DNA of 64,000 nucleotides, from positions 62,001-126,000 of the forward strand of contig NZ_JAYLLH010000009.1 in assembly GCF_035818635.1 (NCBI RefSeq), given 5' to 3'. The position numbers and the translations under genes were made by a program. Positions 17,189-25,362 of this stretch are shown piece after piece. Numbering within the stretch: the stretch's first letter is position 1; each line of letters starts with the position of its first letter. Below the pieces are notes generated by a model, which worked only from the letters and a program-made list of their open reading frames with translations, was not told the origin of the DNA and did no database searches. The stretch comes from Mesobacterium_A hydrothermale (lineage in GTDB: Bacteria > Pseudomonadota > Alphaproteobacteria > Rhodobacterales > Rhodobacteraceae).

Positions 17189-18484
17189 TCAACCCGCCAT
17201 CGGTTCAGGTTTCTTCCCGTCCCGCAACACCCAGTCATAGACCTGCAAGACCTGTTCCGCCTTGCGATCCCAGGTGAAATGGCTTTGTACCCTGTCGCGC
17301 CCGGCCCGGGACATGGCGGTAAGGCGGCTGCGGTCGGCGCACAGCCGGCCCAACTGGTCGGCAAAGGCGCGGATGATGTCGGCGCGTGACCCGCAGGGCA
17401 CCTTCAGGCCCCAGGCATCCTGCACCAGTTCCCCCGGCCCGGCATAGTCAACGATCAGCGGCGGCACGCCCAGCGCCATCGCCTCCAGCACCACGCCACC
17501 ACCGAATTCGCGGATCGAAGGAAAGGCGAACAGATGACACTCTGCCATCACATTTTGCACCGTATCATGCGCCATCCAGCCATGGAACGTGATGGCATTG
17601 GTCACGCCCTCTGCCGTGGCCTGCGCCTTGAGGGGGGCCATCATCGGACCGTCCCCGATGATATCCAGCACCATCCTGCCGTCGCGCAACATCGGGGCTG
17701 CAGCGGCTATCAGCATATCGGCCCCCTTGTAGGGCACCAACCGCCCGACGAAACAGGCGCGCAACGGGCCGTCCTTGGGGGGCGTTGCCACGCGGTTGAA
17801 CCGCGCCGGGTCAATCGCATTTTCGGGAAGATAGATCGTCTTGTCGCGGTACCTTTCCGGCACCTCGCCTTCGGTATGGCGTGATCCGACGAGGATCGTG
17901 TCGGCATGTTTCAGCGTCGCGCCCCGTCCTGGCAATGCCTTGTAGCCCGCGCGCAGGTAACTGAGCCATTCCTTTTCCTGCCGCCGTTCGGCGTCGAACC
18001 CGTCGGGCCAGGGCACCCCGCCGTTCAGCGGCCCCAACACAAACGGCACGCCCGCCTTGCGGCAACGTCCGGCGAGAGATGACGAAATCGTTGGGCTCAG
18101 CGGGGTAATCCTGTGCACGATGTCAAAGGCGCCGCCACGGATCGCCGCACCGAACTGACGCCAGACCAGCCGCTCGAAATAGGGGTAGATCAGCGCGTTG
18201 AACGCCTGCAATGTGGTCCAGCCCTTGCCGCCGCCACCGCGCATCCTTTCGGCAATCGCCCAGATCGGGCGGGCCAGCGCCTCTGAGTCGATGGCGGTGA
18301 AATCGCGGCCCTCGACCAGCCCAGCGCGCAGAATGGCCTCACGGTTGCGCACCTGCGTGACCAGATGCAGATCGGCCCTGCCGCGCAGCGCATGCGCCAA
18401 TGACCAGCCGACCAGTGGCACGCTGACCCATTCGGGGTTCGCGGCTTCGGCAATCGCCAACACTTTTGGCCGATCGTTACGCAT
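17189..18484 (-). CDS. Family 4 glycosyltransferase
   Basis: The 431-residue GT-B enzyme has the donor-site pattern ACFVGRLVPYKGADMLI, LDIIGDGPMMAPLK and the E-x7-E segment FGGGVVLEAMALGVP. I start it at ATG 18484, which is 4-5 nt after GAGGTG; an in-frame GTG at 18490 lies within that ribosome-binding sequence. It follows the ligase-type membrane protein gene by 7 bp, so the two form a pair that should act on the same lipid-linked or secreted glycan. Donor sugar unknown. Confidence 0.88.
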   Translation of the reverse strand: MRNDRPKVLAIAEAANPEWVSVPLVGWSLAHALRGRADLHLVTQVRNREAILRAGLVEGRDFTAIDSEALARPIWAIAERMRGGGGKGWTTLQAFNALIYPYFERLVWRQFGAAIRGGAFDIVHRITPLSPTISSSLAGRCRKAGVPFVLGPLNGGVPWPDGFDAERRQEKEWLSYLRAGYKALPGRGATLKHADTILVGSRHTEGEVPERYRDKTIYLPENAIDPARFNRVATPPKDGPLRACFVGRLVPYKGADMLIAAAAPMLRDGRMVLDIIGDGPMMAPLKAQATAEGVTNAITFHGWMAHDTVQNVMAECHLFAFPSIREFGGGVVLEAMALGVPPLIVDYAGPGELVQDAWGLKVPCGSRADIIRAFADQLGRLCADRSRLTAMSRAGRDRVQSHFTWDRKAEQVLQVYDWVLRDGKKPEPMAG

Positions 18485-18491
18485 TGTCACC

Positions 18492-19886
18492 TCAGATCAC
18501 CGGTTTCCATTCCGGCTGAACCCGTGGCCCTTCGGTCAGGCGGGCCTTTTTCAACGCCTCGGCGTATCCGGTCAGGGCACCCGCCACCAACCAGGTCAAC
18601 GGCGTCAGCGTCGCATTTGGAATCATGTCGAACACGTTGACAGCCAGGATCAGAGACAACGGCGCGATGAATTTCGACACTTCGCTTCGTCGAAAGGCAA
18701 GCGCTTCTCTCAGCAACAACAACAGGGGCAGGATCAGCAGTCCGAATTCCGCGATGAAGCCGATCCATCCATAGACCCCGATGGTGATGATCCAGCGCCC
18801 GTCGGTGACCGTCAGCAGAATCCCCGTCACCGGGTCAAGGATGTGGTTGCGTCCCCAGCTGCCCCAGCCGAACCACGGTTTCTGGTACGCTCGGTCCAAC
18901 AGGATGTTTTCGTTGGTAAACCGGAAATCCAGCGACGCAGCGCGGTCGGGGTCGATTTCCGCGGCTTTGGTCAGCAGGTATTTTTCCGGCACCAGTTCCG
19001 TGCCCTTCAGGATCGGATAGCCCAGCGCCAGTACGCCGATCACCACAGCCACCTTGATCTGGGTTTTCGACCCGGTGAAGATCAACACGGGCAAGATGAT
19101 CGCGGCAAAAATCAGCGCCCCCAAAGATTTTGCCAAAACCAGGACCACCGTCAGATAGACCGCAGCGAAGAAAAGCTTTTTCCGATTGCCGCCAATGTCG
19201 AATTTCCATAGCGCCCACGCCCCCACCACGGCGGTCAGCGCGAAGAATGCCACCCACAGCCCGTGGTACAGGAACACCACAGGGCGATAGCCGCCGAAGC
19301 GGATCGATTGCCCAAAGAAGTGCTGGTAATAGCCATAGACCCACAGGTTAAGCTGAGGCGACAGCCGCATTTCGATCAGCATCAGCACGGAATAGACCAG
19401 CCCGCCCACCATAAGCGCCATCAGCAAGGACCGTTGCGACCCACCTGTGGCAAGGTGCTGGCGCGCCAGAAGGAACGGGATCAGGATCAGGAATTGCGTC
19501 ATCGTCAGCGCGATTGCGTCTTTCCAGCCCAGCCCCGGCAACCCGATTTCACCCCAGAACACCGGATCGACATTGGTGACGACCGTCAGCGCGGGCGAGA
19601 AGATAAAGATCAGCGACAACAGCCGCGCCGACAACGATTCCGGCAGGAGAGAGCCCTTGATCCCGTACATCCACAGAATGCAGACAAAGGATGTCAGCGC
19701 CGGGATGTTGTGCTTGGACAGCGGCGGCAGCAGGGGAAAATCGTAGGTTGCCGGCGGTTCGGGCAGAAAAAGATACCCCGCAACCATCGAGATGATCAGC
19801 GCGCGGTCAGGCGGCATCCGGCGGAACAACACCACCGTGACCACCGGCCAAGCTGCCAGCATCAGAAAGGCAAGTGAGTTGGGCAT
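18492..19886 (-). CDS. O-antigen ligase/polymerase-type membrane protein
   Basis: The 464-residue protein has about eleven to twelve hydrophobic helices and a large polar loop near residues 330-400 (ELVPEKYLLTKAAEID, KPWFGWGSWGRN), the layout of Wzy/WaaL-like proteins. It could polymerise repeat units or attach glycans. ATG 19886 (GGACGG just upstream) matches a hydrophobic start, MPNSLAFLMLAAWP; the frame back to 20279 has non-conserved, arginine-rich sequence and is probably not translated. It is encoded immediately before a GT4 enzyme. Confidence 0.8.
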   Translation of the reverse strand: MPNSLAFLMLAAWPVVTVVLFRRMPPDRALIISMVAGYLFLPEPPATYDFPLLPPLSKHNIPALTSFVCILWMYGIKGSLLPESLSARLLSLIFIFSPALTVVTNVDPVFWGEIGLPGLGWKDAIALTMTQFLILIPFLLARQHLATGGSQRSLLMALMVGGLVYSVLMLIEMRLSPQLNLWVYGYYQHFFGQSIRFGGYRPVVFLYHGLWVAFFALTAVVGAWALWKFDIGGNRKKLFFAAVYLTVVLVLAKSLGALIFAAIILPVLIFTGSKTQIKVAVVIGVLALGYPILKGTELVPEKYLLTKAAEIDPDRAASLDFRFTNENILLDRAYQKPWFGWGSWGRNHILDPVTGILLTVTDGRWIITIGVYGWIGFIAEFGLLILPLLLLLREALAFRRSEVSKFIAPLSLILAVNVFDMIPNATLTPLTWLVAGALTGYAEALKKARLTEGPRVQPEWKPVI

Positions 19887-20132
19887 TCCCGTCCTGCTGC
19901 GCGTTACACCACCAATATACCAGACCGCAGGCCCGGATCGACGTCCTTGACTACTCAATACCGCAATGTGGGCATTGTCGTGGTCTGAATGGACAAATAC
20001 CGCGACAACCACGAAATTGTCCCCACGCCGACGGCGATGCACCCGGCGCTGCGGCACTGCGCCACGAAACCGCCGCAAAGCTTTGCGATGTCGCGCAGAT
20101 ACAGCAGGAACGACAAGTAAAGAGTGGACAGG

Positions 20133-21308
20133 ATGACCGGGCAAGCCCCCCTGAAGATTGCCTATCTGTGTGATGAAAGCCCGCTGAACCGGCAGTTCTA
20201 TTCCGGTGGCAACACCCGCATCTATGACTCGCTGCGCAGGCACGGGGCAGAAGTCACGGTACTGAACACCGGTTGGCACATGGCCGAACCTTTGCGAAGA
20301 CTTGTGAAACGGCTACCGATGGCGTTGGAAATGCGGGCGCGCTGGCGGCTGCACCTGCTGCTGTCGCGGCTGATTTCGCGCGGAGTGCGGGCAGAACTGG
20401 CCAACGGCCGATACGACGTTCTGTTCGGCACCTATGCCTTTCACGCGATGTCGCATGTCACACCACCCTACCCGATGGTCACGGCTTTTACGTCTGACGC
20501 GATGCCGACGCCTTACAAGCGGTCGGAAATCGGGGAAAGCTTTGGGTCCTTCTTCAAACCAGCGCGCCTGTTGGACAACTGGATGCTGCGGCAGGAAACC
20601 CGCGTGATCAACGGCATCGACCTGGCGCTTTGGCCGTCTGACTGGCTGCGCGACAGCGCCAACCGGTTCTATGGCATGGATCCGAAGAAATCCTTTACGG
20701 TGCCATGGGGGGCCAACGTGGCCGACCCGGGCGCAGACACTGCCCCGCCGATACTGACCGAAGGTGGTCCGCTGAAATTCCTGCTGATCGGACGTGACTG
20801 GTTTGCAAAGGGTGGACCGATGGTGGCTGAAACAGTCCGCCTGTTGCGGGCCCGCGGGATCGACGCCCGCCTGACCGTGATCGGCTGCCATCCACCACAA
20901 GACCATCTGAGCGACGCGATCACCGTTCTTGGCCTGCTCGACAAATCCGTCCCCGACCAACTGGCGCAATTCGATGCCGCGCTGCGCGGGGCGCATTTCA
21001 TCATGCAGCCCAGCTTTGAATCCTACGGTTTCGCCTTTTGCGAAGCGTCGGCCTATGGCCTGCCGTCGCTGTGCCTGCGCGTGGGGGGTGTGCCGGTCTG
21101 GGACGGCGTCAACGGCCACGCCCTGCCAATGGGGTCGGGACCGGTGGAATTCGCCGATCTGGCCGCATCGTACGTTTCTCGGCCAGATGCGTACGAAACG
21201 CTTCGCCGGACAAGTCGTCAGGAATATGAGACGCGCCTGAACTGGGATGCCTGGGCAACCCGCACGCTCGAGCTTCTGGCAGAGCGCGTTGCGCAACTGC
21301 GCCGATAA
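20133..21308 (+). CDS. Glycosyltransferase, family 4-like
   Basis: The 391-residue protein has a GT-B architecture: N-terminal LKIAYLCDESPLNRQFYSGG, C-terminal donor domain KFLLIGRDWFAKGG, then QPSFESYGFAFCEASAYGLP (E-x7-E type) and a GGVPVW loop. It starts at ATG 20133, or possibly GTG 20124; neither has a strong ribosome-binding site. It is divergent from the ligase-type gene and is the last polysaccharide gene before the sulfonate module. Its product probably transfers a hexose in envelope glycan synthesis. Confidence 0.85.
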   Translation: MTGQAPLKIAYLCDESPLNRQFYSGGNTRIYDSLRRHGAEVTVLNTGWHMAEPLRRLVKRLPMALEMRARWRLHLLLSRLISRGVRAELANGRYDVLFGTYAFHAMSHVTPPYPMVTAFTSDAMPTPYKRSEIGESFGSFFKPARLLDNWMLRQETRVINGIDLALWPSDWLRDSANRFYGMDPKKSFTVPWGANVADPGADTAPPILTEGGPLKFLLIGRDWFAKGGPMVAETVRLLRARGIDARLTVIGCHPPQDHLSDAITVLGLLDKSVPDQLAQFDAALRGAHFIMQPSFESYGFAFCEASAYGLPSLCLRVGGVPVWDGVNGHALPMGSGPVEFADLAASYVSRPDAYETLRRTSRQEYETRLNWDAWATRTLELLAERVAQLRR

Positions 21309-21418
21309 CTGGACTGATCCCGCGTATTCGACTGGCCCTAACCTGCCCTGCGGCGACCCCGTACTGTGCGCGCAATTTCCGGCCTTGTGCCGATGCCAGT
21401 CTTCCACGGAGAACGCCC

Positions 21419-23194
21419 ATGAAAATGACCACCGAAGAAGCCTTTGTTAAGGTCTTGCAGCGCCACGGAATCGAACATGCCTTCGGCATTATCGGTTCAG
21501 CCTTCATGCCGATTTCCGATATCTTCCCGAAGGCCGGGATCATGTTCTGGGACTGCGCCCACGAAGGGTCGGGCGGGATGATGGCAGATGGCTATACCCG
21601 CGCCACCGGCAAGATGAGCATGATGATCGCCCAGAATGGTCCGGGCATCACCAATTTCGTTACCGCTGTGAAAACAGCCTATTGGAACCACACCCCGCTG
21701 CTGCTTGTGACGCCGCAGGCCGCCAACAAGACCATCGGTCAGGGCGGGTTCCAGGAAGTCGAACAGATGGCCGCGTTCAAGGACATGGTCGCCTATCAGG
21801 AAGAGGTCCGCGACCCGTCCCGCATCGCCGAAGTGCTGAACCGCGTGATCATCAATGCCCGCCGCGCTTCGGCCCCGGCGCAGATCAACGTGCCGCGGGA
21901 CGTGTGGACCCAGGTGATCGACATCGAGATCCCCGAGGTGGTCGAGTTCGAACGCCCCTCGGGCGGCGAAACTGCGATTGCAGAAGCCGCCAAGCTGCTG
22001 TCCGAAGCCAAGTTCCCCGTCATCCTGAACGGTGCCGGTGTCGTTCTGGGCAACGCGATCAACGACTCGATGCTGCTGGCCGAACGGCTGTCGGCACCGG
22101 TCTGCGTCGGCTATCAGCACAACGACGCCTTCCCCGGATCGCACCCGCTGTTCGCCGGGCCGCTTGGGTACAACGGGTCCAAGGCCGGGATGGAGCTGAT
22201 TTCAAAGGCGGACGTGGTACTGTGCCTTGGCACCCGTCTGAATCCGTTCTCGACCCTGCCGGGCTATGGCATCGACTACTGGCCCAAAGAGGCCAAGATC
22301 ATCCAGGTCGATATCAACCCCGACCGGATCGGCCTGACCAAGAAGGTCAGCGTCGGCATCGTGGGGGATGCCAAGAAGGTTGCGCAGGGCATCCTGGCGC
22401 AGCTTTCGGACAGCGCCGGTGACGCCGGTCGCAAGGACCGCGAAGCGCTGATCATCCAGACCAAATCGGCCTGGGCGCAGCAACTGGCCAGCATGGACCA
22501 CGAAGACGACGATCCGGGCACCACCTGGAACCAGCGTGCGCGCGACGCCAAACCCGACTGGATGAGCCCGCGCATGGCGTGGCGTGCGATTTCCGACGCG
22601 CTGCCGCGCGAGGCGATCATTTCGTCCGACATCGGCAACAACTGTGCCATCGGCAACGCCTATCCGTCGTTCGAACAGGGCCGCAAGTACCTTGCGCCGG
22701 GGCTGTTCGGCCCTTGCGGCTATGGCCTGCCCTCGGTTGTCGGCGCCAAGATCGGCTGCCCGGACGTGCCGGTGGTCGGCTTCTCGGGCGACGGTGCCTT
22801 TGGCATCGCGGTGACCGAACTGACCGCCATCGGGCGCGAGGAATGGCCGGCGATCACCCAGGTGGTGTTCCGCAACTATCAGTGGGGCGCGGAAAAGCGC
22901 AATTCGACCCTTTGGTATGCAGACAACTTCGTCGGGACCGAGTTGAACGAAGGCGTCAGCTATGCCGGGATCGCCAATGCCTGTGGCCTGAAGGGCGTTG
23001 TGGCCCGCACCATGGACGAACTGACCGCAGCGCTGCGCCAGGCGATCAAGGACCAGATGGAAAACGGCATCACCACGCTGATCGAAGCGATGATCAACCA
23101 GGAACTGGGCGAACCCTTCCGTCGCGACGCGATGAAAGCCCCGGTCGAAGTTGCGGGGATCGACCCCGCCGACATGCGTCCGCAGCAGGTCTGA
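21419..23194 (+). CDS. xsc: Sulfoacetaldehyde acetyltransferase
   Basis: Xsc is a thiamine-diphosphate enzyme that splits sulfoacetaldehyde with phosphate into acetyl phosphate and sulfite, the key cytoplasmic step in taurine, isethionate and other C2-sulfonate breakdown. The 591 residues match the roseobacter enzyme closely from memory: N-terminus MKMTTEEAFVKVLQRHGIE, DCAHEGSGGMMADGY with the catalytic Glu, and the ThDP motif GFSGDGAFG through VVFRN. ATG 21419 follows CGGAGA. Only 4 bp separates it from acetate kinase, which can use its acetyl phosphate. No taurine transporter, transaminase or TauR gene is next to it; the upstream neighbour is a glycosyltransferase. Confidence 0.96.
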   Translation: MKMTTEEAFVKVLQRHGIEHAFGIIGSAFMPISDIFPKAGIMFWDCAHEGSGGMMADGYTRATGKMSMMIAQNGPGITNFVTAVKTAYWNHTPLLLVTPQAANKTIGQGGFQEVEQMAAFKDMVAYQEEVRDPSRIAEVLNRVIINARRASAPAQINVPRDVWTQVIDIEIPEVVEFERPSGGETAIAEAAKLLSEAKFPVILNGAGVVLGNAINDSMLLAERLSAPVCVGYQHNDAFPGSHPLFAGPLGYNGSKAGMELISKADVVLCLGTRLNPFSTLPGYGIDYWPKEAKIIQVDINPDRIGLTKKVSVGIVGDAKKVAQGILAQLSDSAGDAGRKDREALIIQTKSAWAQQLASMDHEDDDPGTTWNQRARDAKPDWMSPRMAWRAISDALPREAIISSDIGNNCAIGNAYPSFEQGRKYLAPGLFGPCGYGLPSVVGAKIGCPDVPVVGFSGDGAFGIAVTELTAIGREEWPAITQVVFRNYQWGAEKRNSTLWYADNFVGTELNEGVSYAGIANACGLKGVVARTMDELTAALRQAIKDQMENGITTLIEAMINQELGEPFRRDAMKAPVEVAGIDPADMRPQQV

Positions 23195-23198
23195 TGCG

Positions 23199-24356
23199 AT
23201 GGCACCCGGCATGAAAGACCGCGTTCTGGTCCTGAATGCCGGGTCGTCCTCGATCAAGTTCGCGGTGTTCGACCGCGACCTGACCGAAACGATCTCGGGC
23301 CTCGCCGATTGCATCGGCGGCGCCTCTCGGTTGAAGATCGGGGCGTGCGCGCACCCGATGCCGCTGGCCGATCATCGCGCCGCGCTGTCCGCGATCCTGA
23401 CCGCGCTTGAGCACCACGGTGTCAGCCCCCGAAACCTGAGCGCCGCAGCGCATCGCGTGGTTCATGGCGGGCAGACCCTGACCACACCGATGCGGGTGAC
23501 GCCCGCCGTTCTGGCAGAGATCCGGCGCTGCATTCCGCTGGCCCCACTGCACAATCCCAACCATCTTGCGGCGATCGAGATTCTGGCAGAGTCAAAGCCT
23601 GATCTGCCGCAATTCGTCAGTTTCGATACCGCATTCCACGCCAGCAACCCCGCGGTCGCGATGCGCTATGCCATCCCCAAGGCGCAAGCGGACAAGGGCA
23701 TCCGGCGATACGGGTTTCACGGGTCGTCCTATGCCTCGCTGGTCGAACGGCTGCCGGAGTTGAGCGGGCACCCCCTGCCCCGGCGGCTGCTGGCGTTTCA
23801 CCTTGGCAACGGCGCGTCGATCTGTGCGATCCGCGACGGCAAATCGGTGGCGACCACGATGGGTTATTCCCCGTTGGACGGGCTGACCATGGGCACGCGG
23901 TCGGGCGGCATAGATGCCAATGCCGTGCTGCGGATGGTCGAGGAAGAGGGGCTGGCCCGCACCAGGACGATCCTGAACACCGAAAGCGGGCTGGCGGGGC
24001 TTTCGGGCGGCCTGTCCGACATGCGGGCATTGACGCAGGACCCGGGGCCGGCGGCGGCCTTTGCCATCGACCATTTCTGCTATTGGGCGCAGCGCTACGC
24101 GGGAAGTCTGATTGCCGCGATGCAAGGGGTGGATGCCATCGCCTTTACCGGAGGGATCGGGGAAAACGCCGCACAGATCCGGGCGCGGATTTGCGATGGG
24201 CTGAGCTGGCTGGGCCTGCGGCTGGATCCGGGTGCAAACAGGGCCGGCGCCACACGCCTGCAAACGGCAGACTCGCAAATCGCCGCCTGGATCGTCCCGG
24301 CAGAGGAAGAGCGCAAGATCGCCGCCGACGCGCTGAGCCTGATGGAACCGGCGTGA
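23199..24356 (+). CDS. ackA: Acetate kinase
   Basis: The 385-residue protein has the acetokinase signatures VLNAGSSSIKFAVF near the N-terminus, RYGFHGSSYASL and LAFHLGNGASICAI, and FTGGIGENAA near the C-terminus. It interconverts acetyl phosphate and ADP with acetate and ATP. Following xsc by 4 bp in the same direction, it likely gains ATP from the acetyl phosphate that Xsc makes. I start at ATG 23199; ATG 23211 is the alternative. It converges on pta with an 8-bp gap. Confidence 0.94.
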   Translation: MAPGMKDRVLVLNAGSSSIKFAVFDRDLTETISGLADCIGGASRLKIGACAHPMPLADHRAALSAILTALEHHGVSPRNLSAAAHRVVHGGQTLTTPMRVTPAVLAEIRRCIPLAPLHNPNHLAAIEILAESKPDLPQFVSFDTAFHASNPAVAMRYAIPKAQADKGIRRYGFHGSSYASLVERLPELSGHPLPRRLLAFHLGNGASICAIRDGKSVATTMGYSPLDGLTMGTRSGGIDANAVLRMVEEEGLARTRTILNTESGLAGLSGGLSDMRALTQDPGPAAAFAIDHFCYWAQRYAGSLIAAMQGVDAIAFTGGIGENAAQIRARICDGLSWLGLRLDPGANRAGATRLQTADSQIAAWIVPAEEERKIAADALSLMEPA

Positions 24357-24364
24357 ACCGCGGG

Positions 24365-25213
24365 TTACGCCATGGCCAGGGCAACCGCCGTGGCGGCATA
24401 GATGTCATCGACACTGGCCCCGCGCGACAGGTCACAGACCGGGCGGGCAAAGCCCTGAAGGAATGGCCCGATGGCCTGCGCACCCGCCAATTCCTGGCAC
24501 AGCTTGTAGGCGATATTCCCGGCGTCGAGCGACGGAAAGATCAGGACATTGGCATCGCCGTCACCCAGACCCTTCTTGCGCGCGATCGTGGCATTCAGCG
24601 CGGCGTCTGCCTGGATCGGACCAGTGAAGCCCGTCATCTCGGCCGCTGCGCGTACCTTGTCGACGCTGGGACCTGCTCCGCTGGTTCCCGTGGAAAACGA
24701 CAGCATCGCCACCTTGGGCGGGCCGATCAATGCCGCACAGGACGCGGCGGAAGCGCGGGCGATATCGGCCAGTTGCCCTGCATCAGGGTCTGTCGTCACC
24801 GCGCAATCGGCAAAAATCACCTCTCTGTCAGGGAAAGCCATCAGGAAAAAGGACGATGGAGTTTCGACGCCGTCGGCCATGCCGATGGCGATCCCCGCCG
24901 CTTCGATCACACGACGAGTCGGGCTGTCAGCCCCCGCGACCAAGGCGTCGGCCTCACCCGCAGCGACCATCGCCGCGGCGCGGATCAGCGGTTTTCCCAG
25001 CATCCGGCGGGCCAGTGGCTCTTTCAGGCCGCGCCGATCCATCAGTATGGCAACCTGCGCATCGGTCACATCGCCCAGCGCGACGGGAACACACAAATCG
25101 TCGGCGCGCATGCGCGCGGCAGCATCCGCAACGCGAGGGTCGTCCATCTCGGGCAGGACAACCCGCATGTTTCGCCCCTGTATTGCCTGAACTGCACGCG
25201 AAATGACTGACAT
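24365..25213 (-). CDS. pta: Phosphate acetyltransferase
   Basis: The 282-residue protein is a short-form Pta consisting of the catalytic domain only (VVLPEMDDPRVADAA, VAGADSPTRRVI, MLSFSTGTSGAG, LIFPSLDAGNIAYKL). It converts acetyl phosphate and CoA to acetyl-CoA. ATG 25213 has GGAGG 5 nt upstream. In many sulfonate loci pta directly follows xsc; here it is on the opposite strand, converging on ackA, so it must have its own promoter between 25214 and 25362. Confidence 0.94.
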   Translation of the reverse strand: MSVISRAVQAIQGRNMRVVLPEMDDPRVADAAARMRADDLCVPVALGDVTDAQVAILMDRRGLKEPLARRMLGKPLIRAAAMVAAGEADALVAGADSPTRRVIEAAGIAIGMADGVETPSSFFLMAFPDREVIFADCAVTTDPDAGQLADIARASAASCAALIGPPKVAMLSFSTGTSGAGPSVDKVRAAAEMTGFTGPIQADAALNATIARKKGLGDGDANVLIFPSLDAGNIAYKLCQELAGAQAIGPFLQGFARPVCDLSRGASVDDIYAATAVALAMA

Positions 25214-25305
25214 GAACGCCTCCGTTTGCGGCATAGGAGCGTGCGCCGACCCCGAAGGTCAAGGCCACCCTGATGGGTGAAAGCCAAGGATCCCGGATTT
25301 CGCAT

Positions 25306-25311
25306 ATAATC
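25306..25311 (+). promoter_or_regulatory. -10 element upstream of soeA
   Basis: A perfect TATAAT lies about 52 nt before the soeA start codon in the 149-bp divergent gap shared with pta. The region 17 nt upstream has no good -35, so the promoter, if used, may depend on an activator. The soeA ribosome-binding site is GGGAGAG, 6-8 nt before ATG 25363. Confidence 0.45.
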
Positions 25312-25362
25312 TTGCTTGCGCTACCAGACCTTCGCCGTGCAACATGACTTTGGGAGAGAGAC

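Noticed and set aside
19887..20279. N-terminal extension of the ligase-type protein
   Set aside because: The extra 131 residues are polar and arginine-rich, unlike the membrane protein that follows, and overlap the start of the divergent glycosyltransferase gene.
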